DNA of 64,000 nucleotides, from positions 6,768,569 through 6,832,568 of the forward strand of contig OZ255847.1 of NCBI GenBank assembly GCA_965277855.1. Direction: 5' to 3'. The position numbers and the translations under genes are program-made. Every line of letters starts with the position of its first letter. Position 1 is the stretch's first letter. Under the pieces are notes generated by a model. That model saw nothing but the letters and a program-made list of their open reading frames with translations. It was not told where the DNA came from and did no database searches. This DNA is from Bog-105 sp965277855. GTDB taxonomy: Bacteria; Acidobacteriota; Terriglobia; Bryobacterales; Bryobacteraceae. Shown here piece by piece: positions 24,922-33,947 of this stretch.

Positions 24922-25842
24922 ATGGCAAATAGAAAGTATTTGGTTACAGGTGCAACTGGGGCAACTGGAAGCGCAGTTGTGAAGCTTCTGCTCGAAAAGA
25001 AGAAGGAAGTACGAGCCCTCGTTCACGGCGAAGACGCACGTGCGCAAGCGCTACGTGAGCTCGGTGCGGAGGTCATCACGGGAGACTTGCTCGACTTCGA
25101 GTCAGTGCGTACGGGTCTCGAAGCTATCTATTCGGCATACTTTGTTTACCCCATCGTGCCTGGCATTCTCCAGGCCACTGCCTATTTCGCTCAAGTAGCG
25201 AAGGAAGTTGAACTAACTGCGATTGTGAACATGTCGCAAATCTCCGCCCGCCGTGAAGCCAAGAGCCACGCCGCACAGGATCACTGGCTGGCGGAACGTG
25301 TCTTTGATTGGTCCGGAGTGCCGATCACTCATTTGAGGCCGACCTTTTTTGCTGAGTGGTCTCTTCGTTGGGCGGCATCCTACAAATCCGGGAAACTCCT
25401 CCTTCCGTTTGGGACAGGGCGACACGCGCCGGTCGCTGCGATCGATCAGGCTCACGTAATCGCCAACATCCTCGTATCTCCTGAAGAGCACAAGGGCAAG
25501 ATTTATCCGCTCTACGGTGAGAAAGAGTTCACCTTTGCCGAGATCACCGCGGAAGTGGGCCGCGTTCTAGGCAAAAAGATCGACTATGCGCAAACCGATG
25601 TTGCAACGCTCAGGAAATCTCAACGAACTCAGATGGGGGATTTCTTTTGGCAGCACCTAACCGAAGTCGCGCGTGACCATCAGAATGGGCTCTTCGCGGG
25701 AACAAGTGACGTCATCGAGAGGGTAGGCGGTCAGCCACCTCTTGGATTGCACAACTTTCTGCTGGCCCACAAAGAGGAGCTTGCAGGCATAGCCACAGAT
25801 GCCGAGCCCTCAGCTGCTCCGCTTGCCCTGCAAACGGTCTAG
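24922..25842 (+). CDS. NmrA family NAD(P)-binding protein
   Basis: 306 residues, an atypical extended SDR. The cofactor loop YLVTGATGATGSAVVKLLLEKKKEVRALVHGE carries the GxxGxxG and the Arg/His pair typical of NADP-binding NmrA/quinone-oxidoreductase-2-like proteins. AIVNMSQISARREA and HWLAERVFDWSGVPITHLRPTFFAEW cover the active-site region. The family includes redox sensors as well as reductases. GGGAGGAC precedes the ATG. A 7-bp inverted repeat follows the stop at once. Confidence 0.88.
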   Translation: MANRKYLVTGATGATGSAVVKLLLEKKKEVRALVHGEDARAQALRELGAEVITGDLLDFESVRTGLEAIYSAYFVYPIVPGILQATAYFAQVAKEVELTAIVNMSQISARREAKSHAAQDHWLAERVFDWSGVPITHLRPTFFAEWSLRWAASYKSGKLLLPFGTGRHAPVAAIDQAHVIANILVSPEEHKGKIYPLYGEKEFTFAEITAEVGRVLGKKIDYAQTDVATLRKSQRTQMGDFFWQHLTEVARDHQNGLFAGTSDVIERVGGQPPLGLHNFLLAHKEELAGIATDAEPSAAPLALQTV

Positions 25843-25878
25843 CTGTCAAAGCGCCTTTATGTACCCGCTCCTTGACAG
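25843..25878 (+). terminator. Hairpin after the NmrA gene, possible terminator
   Basis: CTGTCAA at 25843-25849 pairs with TTGACAG at 25872-25878 immediately after the stop codon. No run of T follows, so an intrinsic terminator is possible but not typical. Confidence 0.3.
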
Positions 25879-25940
25879 GTGATCAAGTGGACTCACCCAT
25901 CCAAACCGGAGAGTCTTAACAGTGCTAACGAGGAGACGAT

Positions 25941-26651
25941 ATGAACAATGTGAGCAATGTAATTCAGGGTCCGACATCCACATTGAATGAGCGAGCTGTT
26001 GGTATGAATGACGGAGTCTCTCGCCGGTCCTTTAGCAGGCGTGCAGCTCTTGCGGGAATGACGCTTGCAGTAGGATCGGGGACGTCGTGCGCCGCTGATG
26101 TACAAAGGGAAACGCAAAGAGATGAGGCGCTGAACGTCAAGATTCGACGTGCTCGTCTATCGGGGCCGGCTTCAATCACGAAAGACGCGACTGTAGCCGA
26201 AGTAGATGCTCACGGCAAGATGACGATTCTGTTCCAGGGGACAAACAAGTGGATATGCCTGCCTGGAGATGAGAACAAGGTCGGCGACCCACCCATGTGC
26301 GCAGATCCAGTCGCGATGCGATGGTTCGCCGATGTGAAAGCAAAGAAGCCAAAGCCCACGAACACGGTTCCCGGAATGGCGTATATGCTTTGCGGGGCTA
26401 CGCAGCGCAGCAACACCAATCCTTTTGACAAAACAAGTCCGGCCATTCCCATTGGGCCGCACTGGATGATTCTATGGCCGTTCAACGCTGCCATCTATGG
26501 TCTTCCAACGACGCTTCGGGACAAAGGAGCGTGGATGATGTTCGCCGATACGCCCTACGCTTACCTACATATCTGCGGTAGCCCCTGGGAAGGAAATGAG
26601 TATCAGCCCGATAAACCGGCCATCTGGACGATGTCGTACTCCCAATCCTAA
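25941..26651 (+). CDS. Tat-exported hypothetical protein
   Basis: 236 residues. A twin-arginine leader is visible (SRRSFSRRAALAGMTLAVGSGTSCAAD, about 27-53), including a Cys that could allow lipidation. The mature part has DATVAEVDAHGKMTILFQGTNKWICLPGDE, MCADPVAMRWFADV, GMAYMLCGAT and IPIGPHWMILWPFN. It contains six cysteines and many aromatic residues, and no named domain is recognised. The gene has a good upstream GAGGAG. It is followed 37 bp later by an MDR gene. Periplasmic location is inferred from the leader; the function is unknown. Confidence 0.7.
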   Translation: MNNVSNVIQGPTSTLNERAVGMNDGVSRRSFSRRAALAGMTLAVGSGTSCAADVQRETQRDEALNVKIRRARLSGPASITKDATVAEVDAHGKMTILFQGTNKWICLPGDENKVGDPPMCADPVAMRWFADVKAKKPKPTNTVPGMAYMLCGATQRSNTNPFDKTSPAIPIGPHWMILWPFNAAIYGLPTTLRDKGAWMMFADTPYAYLHICGSPWEGNEYQPDKPAIWTMSYSQS

Positions 26652-26688
26652 TGGGATTTGCCTGACTTAAGAAGCGAGAGAGCAACAA

Positions 26689-27705
26689 GTGAAAGCACTC
26701 ATGTTTAGTACGGTCGGTGATCCCGGCGACGTCTTGCGACTCAAAGAGATCGAAGAGGTTAAGCCCGCTCCGGACGAGGTGCTGCTGCAAATGCTCTTCA
26801 GCCCGGTTAACCCTTCAGACCTGCACATGATTCGTGGCCGCTACGGCTATCAGCCAGGTCTGCCTGCCAGTCCCGGTGCGGAGGGAGTCGGAATAGTTCT
26901 TGAGATTGGAGCGGGCGTCACTGCCGTACACGTTGGCGATCGCGTCATCTGTATCGGAACGTGGAATCTATGGCGCGAGAGGGCCATCTGCAAGGCGTCC
27001 AATGTTGTCCCGGTGCCAGGTTCCATCACGGACGAGACTGCCGCGACGAGTTATCAAAACCCGCTCACCGCATGGGCTCTAACACAATCCATCCAGCAGC
27101 TCAAGGAGGGAAAGTGGCTCCTGCAAACAGCCGCGGCGTCCAGCGTGGGCAGACTGGTTCTGCAGCTTTCCAAAATTTACGGATTTCGCACCATCAATGT
27201 GATTCACCGGCGCGCACAAGCCGAGATCATTCACGCTCTGGGTGGCAATGAGGTCGTCTGTACGGAGGACGAAGATCTTCGAAGTCGCCTGCAGGAGATC
27301 ACAGATGGAAAGGGAATAGATTACGCGATCGACTGTGTTGCCGGCGAAGTAGGCGGGGAGATCGTTCGGAATCTTGCACCTACAGGCATGCTGGTGCAAT
27401 TCGGCGCGTTGTCGAGTCACCGGCAGACTGATCCCGCGAACTTTCTCATGCCTGTCTTCAGCCCAAAGCTCATTTATTCGGCAGCCACCGTGCGAGGCTG
27501 GTGGCTCCCGAGGTGGCTCGAAACTTCGCCCATAGACAATGTAACTAACGTCCTGACGGATCTCTTGAGCATGATCGGTGAATCACGCCTGACACTCCCT
27601 CCGACAACGAGCATCCCGTTGGAGCAATTTCAGGAAGCGATCACTATGGCTGACGGCGGGTCATCGGAGGGTAAGAAGATATTGCTCAGATTAACCAACG
27701 CTTGA
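26689..27705 (+). CDS. MDR-family reductase, enoyl-thioester-reductase-like
   Basis: 338 residues with a GTG start (MKALMFSTVGDP). It has no catalytic or structural zinc ligands. Features: SPVNPSDLHMIRGRYGYQPGLPASPGAEGVG (the MECR/Etr1 substrate loop), AATSYQNPLTAWAL, a modified cofactor loop TAAASSVGRLVLQLSKIYGFRTINVIHR in which AAASSVG replaces the usual GANSxVG, and DYAIDCVAGEVGG. MECR-type enzymes reduce trans-2-enoyl thioesters with NADPH; many bacterial homologues act on quinones or enones instead. It lies downstream of the Tat protein gene on the same strand. Confidence 0.85.
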   Translation: MKALMFSTVGDPGDVLRLKEIEEVKPAPDEVLLQMLFSPVNPSDLHMIRGRYGYQPGLPASPGAEGVGIVLEIGAGVTAVHVGDRVICIGTWNLWRERAICKASNVVPVPGSITDETAATSYQNPLTAWALTQSIQQLKEGKWLLQTAAASSVGRLVLQLSKIYGFRTINVIHRRAQAEIIHALGGNEVVCTEDEDLRSRLQEITDGKGIDYAIDCVAGEVGGEIVRNLAPTGMLVQFGALSSHRQTDPANFLMPVFSPKLIYSAATVRGWWLPRWLETSPIDNVTNVLTDLLSMIGESRLTLPPTTSIPLEQFQEAITMADGGSSEGKKILLRLTNA

Positions 27706-27946
27706 AGCCTAGAGATACGCAGATTGATTTTCTTCTTACCGCCGCCGCCGGTTAGTACAGAGGGCTTGGCGGTTGAACCTGAAACATTCAAATTTCGGCT
27801 TTGGCTAACGGCCTGCTTCTTAGTTAGCGGCGAATTGCGAAAGCAAGGCCCCCGAGCTCATGCGCCCAAAGAACGCGCCGAGCATCGATTTCACGTATGT
27901 TACAGCGGTCAGGCTTGGAGAGGTGCCGATAAAGGAGAACGGCAGC

Positions 27947-28114
27947 ATGTTACAACAAAAAATACTCGCCACCGGCGCGATCGGAAGTACCGGAAACGAA
28001 ACACTCAAGATCTTGTCCCCAAAGAAATATCCTGTGCGGGTATTTATCCGCCAGAAAGATCGTTTCTCTTGTTACAGCAAGAGCTACGCCAAGGTGTTCG
28101 GGGAGCGGGAGTGA
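27947..28114 (+). pseudogene. Truncated NmrA/SDR N-terminus
   Basis: 55 residues. ILATGAIGSTGNETLKILSPKKYPVRVFIRQ is the first beta-alpha-beta unit with the nucleotide loop of an NmrA-type SDR. It then diverges and stops at TGA 28112-28114. A full gene would need about 230 more residues. The stop overlaps the GTG of the next gene (GTGA). It could still be translated as a leader, but it cannot form a Rossmann domain. Confidence 0.55.
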
Positions 28115-29775
28115 ACGAGTCCGCCATGGCTGAACATACTCTCCAGTCCATAGCATTTCCGGTCCTGGATGCGGACCAGATCAGCCAGCTAGCCAACTGT
28201 GCAACCATAACTCCGAAACGATACCGAGACGGTGAGATCCTCGTCCACACCGGTGACCGTTTGTTCAAGTTCTTCGTTGTTAAATCAGGTGAGATTGAAA
28301 TTGTCGACTACTCCGGAGACGACCCCAAGACGCTCACTGTGCATGGGGAAGGCCAGTTCACAGGCGACATCTCACATCTGACAGGCACGCCTGCCATGAG
28401 CACAGCCATTGCCCGGGGAGACTGTCAAGTGTATGTGGTCTCAGGAGAAGCTTTACGGCATGTTCTGAATCAGTGTCCCGGCTTGAGCGATATTATCCTC
28501 CAGGCCTTTATCGCTCGTCGACAGTTAATGCGCGAGTCGCCAGACTTTATCGGACTGCGTGTGATCGGGTCACGCTATTCCAAGGACACATTTCGCGTGC
28601 GCGATTTTCTTACCCGGAATCGTGTGCTTTTCACCTGGGTGGATTTGGAGACGGATCCACAGGTGGACCAGATGCTGAAAGATTTCGGCGTGACCGAAGC
28701 CGACACACCGGTGGTGGCCTGCGCTCATATGGTGCTTTTGCGCAATCCGTCGAACCAGAGCCTAGCAAATGAAATAGGCATCCATCAGCCGCTGGAGCAG
28801 ACTGTGTTTGACCTGCTCGTTGTGGGGGCGGGCCCGGCCGGTTTGGCGGCGGCGGTTTACGGCGCCTCAGAAGGGCTGAACACGGCCGTCTTAGATGCTA
28901 CGGCTCCGGGCGGGCAGGCGGGCAGCAGCATGCGAATTGAAAACTATCTGGGCTTTCCCACCGGGCTGACTGGTGCCGAACTGACTGATCGTGCGACCCT
29001 CCAGGCGAACAAATTCGGCGCGCACCTCTCCATCCCGACAGCGGCTACTCGTTTATCATTCCAGAACGGGTATGCGACTCTCGACGCTAGTGGCACCGAA
29101 CCTGTGATTGCCAAGTGCCTGCTGATTGCAACGGGTGCTCAGTATCGGCGGCTGGATGTGGAGGGCGTTGAGCAATTCGAAGGAAGAGGACTCTACTACG
29201 CGGCAAGCACAGCCGAAGCGCTGCTCTGCCGTGGGTGTCCGGTGATTGTCGTAGGAGGCGGGAACTCGGCGGGGCAGGCGGCTGTGTTTCTAGCGGGTCA
29301 CGCCAGCCGCGTTCTGCTACTCATTCGGGGGGATGACCTGAACAAGAACATGTCGAGTTACCTGGTCCACCGGATCGAACAGACCATTAATATTGAGCTG
29401 CTCTGCAGCACCGTGATCCAGCAGATGCTGGGAAACGGCCATCTCAAGTCTGTTGAGATGGCAAACAACAAGACCGGGCAGCAGCGAACAATAGAAACTC
29501 CAGCGGTCTTCAGTTTCATTGGCGCTACACCCCGAACGGATTGGCTGCCTTCGGAGATTGAACTCGATGCGAAGGGATTTGTCCGGACGGGAGCAGCCCT
29601 CGCGAAGTCGCGATCTTGGGGCCTGGCGCGATCGCCCTTCCTGCTCGAAACCAGCCGTCCAGGAGTCTTCGCAGCGGGAGACGTACGCTCTGAGTCAGTA
29701 AAGCGAGTTGCCTCGGCGGTCGGCGAGGGCGCAATGGCGGTCCAGTTCGTGCATGAGTACCTAAAAGAGATGTAG
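28111..29775 (+). CDS. Cyclic-nucleotide-binding-domain TrxR-like flavoprotein
   Basis: 554 residues from the GTG at 28111 (GGGGAG five bases upstream), or 549 from the ATG at 28126; an upstream open frame to 27724 is not gene-like. Domains: a cNMP-binding/Crp-like sensor (about 20-135, LVHTGDRLFKFFVVKSGEIEI, GEGQFTGDISHLTG), then a glutaredoxin-like domain without CxxC (about 150-235), then a TrxR-type FAD/NAD(P) core (VVGAGPAGLAAAVYGASEGL, GGQAGSSMRIENYLGFP, VVGGGNSAGQAAVF, GVFAAGDVRSESVKR). The usual CxxC is replaced by YAASTA. It has the same core architecture as 6919-8190, with an added sensor. It probably couples a redox or nucleotide signal to an unknown electron acceptor. Confidence 0.88.
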   Translation: MNESAMAEHTLQSIAFPVLDADQISQLANCATITPKRYRDGEILVHTGDRLFKFFVVKSGEIEIVDYSGDDPKTLTVHGEGQFTGDISHLTGTPAMSTAIARGDCQVYVVSGEALRHVLNQCPGLSDIILQAFIARRQLMRESPDFIGLRVIGSRYSKDTFRVRDFLTRNRVLFTWVDLETDPQVDQMLKDFGVTEADTPVVACAHMVLLRNPSNQSLANEIGIHQPLEQTVFDLLVVGAGPAGLAAAVYGASEGLNTAVLDATAPGGQAGSSMRIENYLGFPTGLTGAELTDRATLQANKFGAHLSIPTAATRLSFQNGYATLDASGTEPVIAKCLLIATGAQYRRLDVEGVEQFEGRGLYYAASTAEALLCRGCPVIVVGGGNSAGQAAVFLAGHASRVLLLIRGDDLNKNMSSYLVHRIEQTINIELLCSTVIQQMLGNGHLKSVEMANNKTGQQRTIETPAVFSFIGATPRTDWLPSEIELDAKGFVRTGAALAKSRSWGLARSPFLLETSRPGVFAAGDVRSESVKRVASAVGEGAMAVQFVHEYLKEM

Positions 29776-30145
29776 TCACCGTTTCGCCAAACTGTAGACT
29801 ATCCGATACTGACCGCGCATCCCCACTTTCAGGAAGCCGCTGCCATATTCACTATGCGCAAACAGTTACGCTGGTTCGTCTCAATTCTATGGGAGATCAT
29901 CCGCAGAAGAACGGGTCAAGAATTCAGCGGCGTGAACAGTCGCTCTCTCGTCGTTGGCGCTTACGAAAACTCACCGTTTTCCTGGTGCTCAAATCAGTGG
30001 TTTAGGCAATACGCTTGTGAGCGAGCGCTAAGGGCGACTTGTCACTTATGCTGTAAGTCGAGGAACGGGAAGCTTACTGAAAAGTGCCTATCTGACGACG
30101 CCCTACCCCTTGCGCGCATCGGTTGATGTGCTAGGAGAGTTTATC
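29776..30145. other. Intergenic stretch, no supported gene
   Basis: One plus-strand frame (29854-30126) is open, but it is rich in rare combinations, has no domain and no ribosome binding site. Nothing else is recognised. Confidence 0.4.
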
Positions 30146-30571
30146 GTGGAATTGAAGTTGTGTGGCAAACGCGCATTGGTTACCGGAAGCAGCACAGGTA
30201 TCGGCGAGTCGATCGTACGAGCGTTGGCAATCCTATAAGGTGTGGCGGTGGTTGTCCACGGGCGAGATAGCAAGCGTGCTAATCGCGTAGCAGGCTAAAT
30301 TAACGCTGCACGATGGCCCGCTACTAACGGGTGGGCTGATAGAGAGGCAGATTGGCCTGTGATCGAACGAGCGGTGCTGCCTCATGTCGCTCAGGTGCCG
30401 TTGGGAAAAATCGGAAAAGCTGACGACATTGCAAATGCCGTTATTTTTCTCTGTAGTCCCCTATCGGGTTATATCACTGGTGTTGATCTCCGGATCGATG
30501 GCGGAGTCATGCCTACTTATGAAACAGGGTTCGCCGATTTGTTGCAAAAACCTATTCTACGATGCTGCTGA
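30146..30571 (+). pseudogene. SDR oxidoreductase with large internal deletion
   Basis: The first about 30 codons (ELKLCGKRALVTGSSTGIGESIVRAL) are the SDR cofactor loop and end in stops. Catalytic-region sequence is missing. About 140 bp later another frame resumes with the SDR C-terminus (QVPLGKIGKADDIANAVIFLCSPLSGYITGVDLRIDGGVMP). The two ends belong to one former FabG-like gene that lost its middle. The 3' end runs into the MITE-like element at 30561. Confidence 0.75.
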
Positions 30572-30718
30572 AAAACTCTGCTTTGTTTCAAATCGCTAAT
30601 TCCAGGGGAATTTAAATATCTAACCCCGCGGTCCGCGATCGCTCATATTGGTCTAATCGCGTCGCTGATCGACACGCGAATCGCGGGAACTCTGAAAACC
30701 GAGTTTTTCAACAGCATC
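30561..30718. mobile_element. MITE-like 158-bp element with 18-bp inverted ends
   Basis: GATGCTGCTGAAAAACTC (30561-30578) and GAGTTTTTCAACAGCATC (30701-30718) are inverted repeats with one mismatch. A third copy stands alone at 172-189. The 122 bp between them have no coding frame. No target-site duplication is obvious, so this may be a pair of IS ends left after internal deletion rather than a true MITE. Confidence 0.5.
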
Positions 30719-30891
30719 CTTCGTTTCCGCAGTACGGCCTCGGGAGTCTTTCGCTGAGTGTTTGGCGATTTGGCGTCAATCCAGAGCCGTTCCTCCCGAG
30801 AAGCGGGTTTGTGAGGACTCATCTCGCCTAATTCGCGAAAAGACGAGAGCGCGCCTATCACAGTAATCGCGCTTTCACCACCTGTGCCGCT

Positions 30892-31470
30892 TCACCTTGG
30901 GAAAGTGAAGAGCTCGACGAGTGCCCTCACGCGCTCTTTCTGACGGCTGCGCGGGAGTCGCTTGGTTCTTGTGAGCTCGGCGATACCATGGAGGCTTGCC
31001 CATAACAGTTCCGATAGAACCTCCGGCTTCGAGCCCTGCCCCTGAAACAGCTCCGGGAGTTGGGCAAACGCGAATCGCAGCTCCGGAGGAGTAGCCGCGT
31101 CATCGAATGGCACGCTCAGGCTGAGTGAAAACATCACCTCATACAGTGCTGGTGAAGACGCGGCGAACTGCAGATATGCGGCCGCGACCGATTCGACCGC
31201 ATTTCCACCCTTAACCCGTTTCCGTGCCTTCTCCAAAGCGAGGCCAATCTCCCCGAAGCCCTCGACAGCAACGGCCGCGAGAATTCCTTCGCGGCTTCCG
31301 AAATGAGCGTACAAGACGGGTTGGCTGTATGAAATTTCGTCAGCTAGCCGCCGAACGGTTACGTTGGACCACCCTTCAAGCTCCGCGATTCGTCGTGCGG
31401 CACTGATAATCTGTGCTCGGCGGGCCTGCTTGTCACGCTGTTTTCGCTCCGCAATTCGGTTAACTGCCAT
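30892..31470 (-). CDS. TetR/AcrR family transcriptional regulator (module copy B)
   Basis: 192 residues from the ATG at 31470 (MAVNRIAERKQRDKQ); the open frame continues upstream to 31647, but homology with copy A begins here. The HTH includes QIISAARRIAELEGWSNVTVRRLADEISYSQPVLYAHFGSREGILA. The ligand domain ends RQKERVRALVELFTFPR. It matches the copy-A regulator (15039-15629) almost throughout. It is divergent from a SnoaL-like gene and the DUF4267/NmrA genes, its likely targets; the 169-bp gap holds several GTTAGC/ACTAG-type half repeats but no perfect operator. Confidence 0.9.
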   Translation of the reverse strand: MAVNRIAERKQRDKQARRAQIISAARRIAELEGWSNVTVRRLADEISYSQPVLYAHFGSREGILAAVAVEGFGEIGLALEKARKRVKGGNAVESVAAAYLQFAASSPALYEVMFSLSLSVPFDDAATPPELRFAFAQLPELFQGQGSKPEVLSELLWASLHGIAELTRTKRLPRSRQKERVRALVELFTFPR

Positions 31471-31639
31471 TTTTGTTGCTATTACTAGAAAATATAGCGC
31501 AGCAAGCAACAATACGTTAGCAGATCGTGAAACTGTTTCCGAATGTCGTGCATCCAAGTTAGCGTTACTACTTGTTTTAATGGTGTATAGAAAAGTTAGC
31601 ACTAGAGAACAAGCTTTGAGGAGCGTAGCAGAGTTTGAC

Positions 31640-32068
31640 ATGCCCAATATAAAGTCAGCGAGTCAGCACGCAGTAGATGAGTTCTTTCGCGCCCTGTCGG
31701 ACCGGGACGTCTCGATTGCTAGCGCAGTGTTCACCGAAGAAACAGTGGAGATCATCCCGCTAGCTATGGCTGGAGGTACAGAGCCTGAACATGTTTTTGA
31801 TGGCAAGGACGCGGTGCTTGGCTACCTTCAAACCATACTCGACAACTTCAAGCAAGCCGTTATGGTGGATCGGAAAACGTTTATCACTGACGATGGCGCC
31901 ACCGTATTTGTGGAGGGCCGGGGCGATCTGATTTTGGAAAAGACCGGGCAGCCCTATCGCAATATCTACGTTTTCAAGTTCAGCATCTCCGATGGAAAGA
32001 TTACGGAAATTCGCGAATACGCGAACCCGGTCATCTATGCGAAGGCCCTCGGCTTAAAGGTCGGCTAA
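31640..32068 (+). CDS. SnoaL-like/NTF2-fold protein
   Basis: 142 residues from the ATG at 31640 (MPNIKSASQ); a longer open frame from 31364 overlaps the divergent TetR gene and is not coding. The pattern AVDEFFRALSDRDVSIASAVFTEETVEIIPLA, then FDGKDAVLGYLQTIL, then VFVEGRGDLILEKTGQPYRNIYVFKFSISDGKITEIREYANP is the cone-shaped NTF2 fold of SnoaL/ketosteroid-isomerase-like proteins. Its role (cyclase, isomerase or binding protein) is unknown. It is absent from module copy A. Confidence 0.85.
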   Translation: MPNIKSASQHAVDEFFRALSDRDVSIASAVFTEETVEIIPLAMAGGTEPEHVFDGKDAVLGYLQTILDNFKQAVMVDRKTFITDDGATVFVEGRGDLILEKTGQPYRNIYVFKFSISDGKITEIREYANPVIYAKALGLKVG

Positions 32069-32150
32069 AGCCTTCAAGGCGTTGGCTGCTGTTCCGGATT
32101 TCAACTCACAACGGATCAGCAGCTAGACGGCTTAGGGGCAGGAGAACTCG

Positions 32151-32606
32151 ATGAAGACGTTATGGAAAGTTGCACCTTGGGTCAGCAAAGTTATCGTGCT
32201 GATGTCCGCCGCTATTTTTATCATGATTGCGCTAGAACCCCTCGCACATCCTGCGGCCAACGCCGCCGCGCAGGGTATCGCGTTTACATCCTCACTTGGG
32301 CCGACTGTGTTCCGCGTATCCTTCGCAGGCTTCCCGCTGGGCTGTGCTGCGTTCCTGGCTTACTGTCTCCTTTCTAGTCGCAGAACGTTGACAGGTCTGA
32401 TCTTCTCGGCTCTGGTCCTGGGGATTCTTTTGCTTGTTCGTATCTACGGTATGGAGATTGACTCAAGTGTCCAACAAAGTATGCCTCTGGTCAAACCTGA
32501 GATCGTCCTCGTGGCCATTACGCTTGCGGGCATCGCAATCGAGATAGGGCGTCGATCTTACATTAGGCGCACGATGCCGATTGCGAGTGCATCGAGCCTC
32601 ACCTGA
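32151..32606 (+). CDS. Four-helix membrane protein, unknown function
   Basis: 151 residues with helices at about 13-30, 48-72, 80-95 and 115-133 (VIVLMSAAIFIMIALEPLA, VFRVSFAGFPLGCAAFLAYCLL, LTGLIFSALVLGILLLVRIYG, IVLVAITLAGIAIEIG). The size and helix spacing resemble the DUF4345/DUF4267 class, but no signature is certain. It lies between the SnoaL-like and DUF4267 genes of module copy B and is absent from copy A. Confidence 0.65.
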   Translation: MKTLWKVAPWVSKVIVLMSAAIFIMIALEPLAHPAANAAAQGIAFTSSLGPTVFRVSFAGFPLGCAAFLAYCLLSSRRTLTGLIFSALVLGILLLVRIYGMEIDSSVQQSMPLVKPEIVLVAITLAGIAIEIGRRSYIRRTMPIASASSLT

Positions 32607-32660
32607 CCTTCGCCCGGCTTAGGCAATCCACGGACATATTTTCTATAAGGACAACCATTC

Positions 32661-33041
32661 ATGCATAACGTTATCCCGCTTTATCTAGCTGGTCTCCTGG
32701 CTTTGGCGATCATTGTCATCGGCTGTTTCTACGTTATATCTCCCGCCCAAATGACAGGATCATTCGGTCTAAAGCCGCCTGCACCCGATGCTGACACTCG
32801 TGCCTGGCTTCGCCTAAAAGGAATTCGGGACGTCGTCTCTGGATTGGTTGTGCTGACGTTGATGGCGACCACGGACACGCGGACGGTAGGCTTAGCTCTA
32901 CTCGTCTTTGCCATCATCCCTTTTGGCGACATGTTAAACGTTCTGGCGTCGGGCGGGTCGAAGTCTACAGCGTTCTCAGTTCATGGCTTAACCTTCGCTG
33001 TTGAGCTTGTCGTTAGCCTTTTCTTGATCCATGTCATTTGA
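32661..33041 (+). CDS. DUF4267 small membrane protein (module copy B)
   Basis: 126 residues, four predicted helices. GSFGLKPPAPDADTRAWLRLKGIRDVVSGLVVL is the family signature. It is close to 14547-14927 over its whole length, with most differences in the first helix and in VELVVSLFLIHVI. AAGGACAACC precedes the ATG. It is co-directional with the SnoaL-like and NmrA genes, suggesting a TetR-controlled operon. Confidence 0.82.
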   Translation: MHNVIPLYLAGLLALAIIVIGCFYVISPAQMTGSFGLKPPAPDADTRAWLRLKGIRDVVSGLVVLTLMATTDTRTVGLALLVFAIIPFGDMLNVLASGGSKSTAFSVHGLTFAVELVVSLFLIHVI

Positions 33042-33174
33042 GAGAGATGCTTCTGGGCCATTCTTGTTCCGCATGTCGAGTTTCTTCCCGTTGCGGAATC
33101 TCACGCTTGGCGGCATATAACGATCGGCGCAGTCGTCTGTTGAAACGCAAACATGAAAGTGGAAGATCCATTCG

Positions 33175-33801
33175 ATGAAAGTTCTGGTTATTGGAGCTGC
33201 AGGGAAGAGCGGTAGGGCTGTTGTTGAGAAAGCCCTGGCCGCCGGTCATGATGTCACCGCCTTTGTCCACAAGGCTGAGGGCTATTTACCAGACTCAAAC
33301 GTGCGCGTTATCGAGGGCGATGCTCGGGACCGGTCCGCAATGGATTCGGCCATGCTCGGGCAAGATGCCGTGATCGACACGATAGGCGGCAAGCTTTCGT
33401 TCAAGACCACCACGCTTGAAGCAAGCGCCGCCGCGACCATCATTGCCTCTATGCAGTCCAGCGGAGTTCGCCGCCTCGTGGTCATTTCCGTGATTGGCGC
33501 AGGAGAGAGCGTGGCGAATACGAACTGGTATGAACGCCTGTTCCTGTCGACACTTCTGCGGAGCGAGATGAAGGACAAAGCGGCTATGGAGGCGATTGTG
33601 GATGCAAGTGGCCTCGACTGGATTATAGTTCGCCTGCCCTTTCTCACCGATGATCCAGGTACGGGAAACATTCACGTCTTCTCTGCTGACTCTGGAGAGA
33701 TTGCTCATAAGCTGACTCGTGCCGACCTGGCCGCTTTCATGGTCGCTCAACTTTCCAGCGATGAATATCTTCAAAAGGCCGTGGCCATCGCCAACAGCTA
33801 G
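33175..33801 (+). CDS. NmrA-like NAD(P)-binding protein (module copy B)
   Basis: 208 residues, the intact partner of the frameshifted 13789-14414. VLVIGAAGKSGRAVVEKALAAGHDVTAFVHK is the nucleotide loop with a basic residue suited to NADP(H). GQDAVIDTIGGK, VRRLVVISVIGAGESV and GLDWIIVRLPFLTDDPGTGNIHVFSADSGEIAHKLTRADLAAFMVAQL follow the atypical SDR/BVR-B-like pattern (biliverdin reductase B, NmrA). It is compact, without a substrate lobe. The substrate is unknown. Confidence 0.88.
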   Translation: MKVLVIGAAGKSGRAVVEKALAAGHDVTAFVHKAEGYLPDSNVRVIEGDARDRSAMDSAMLGQDAVIDTIGGKLSFKTTTLEASAAATIIASMQSSGVRRLVVISVIGAGESVANTNWYERLFLSTLLRSEMKDKAAMEAIVDASGLDWIIVRLPFLTDDPGTGNIHVFSADSGEIAHKLTRADLAAFMVAQLSSDEYLQKAVAIANS

Positions 33802-33947
33802 TAATCCGACACGAACGCCCGTGAACGCGCAAGCGCAGCGGATGTAAGCCTCGGAGAAGACGGACATCGCCGACACTCTGAAAAATGGCGACCGTGAGTT
33901 GCTTGAGCGACCAATAAAATTCTTAGCCCAAGTCTACGCAATAGGAG

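Noticed and set aside
29854..30126. 90-codon plus-strand frame between the cNMP flavoprotein and the SDR pseudogene
   Set aside because: No recognisable motif, six cysteines scattered without pattern, and no ribosome binding site.
30643..30861. 72-codon minus-strand frame across the MITE-like element
   Set aside because: It overlaps the inverted-repeat end, has no domain and no ribosome binding site.
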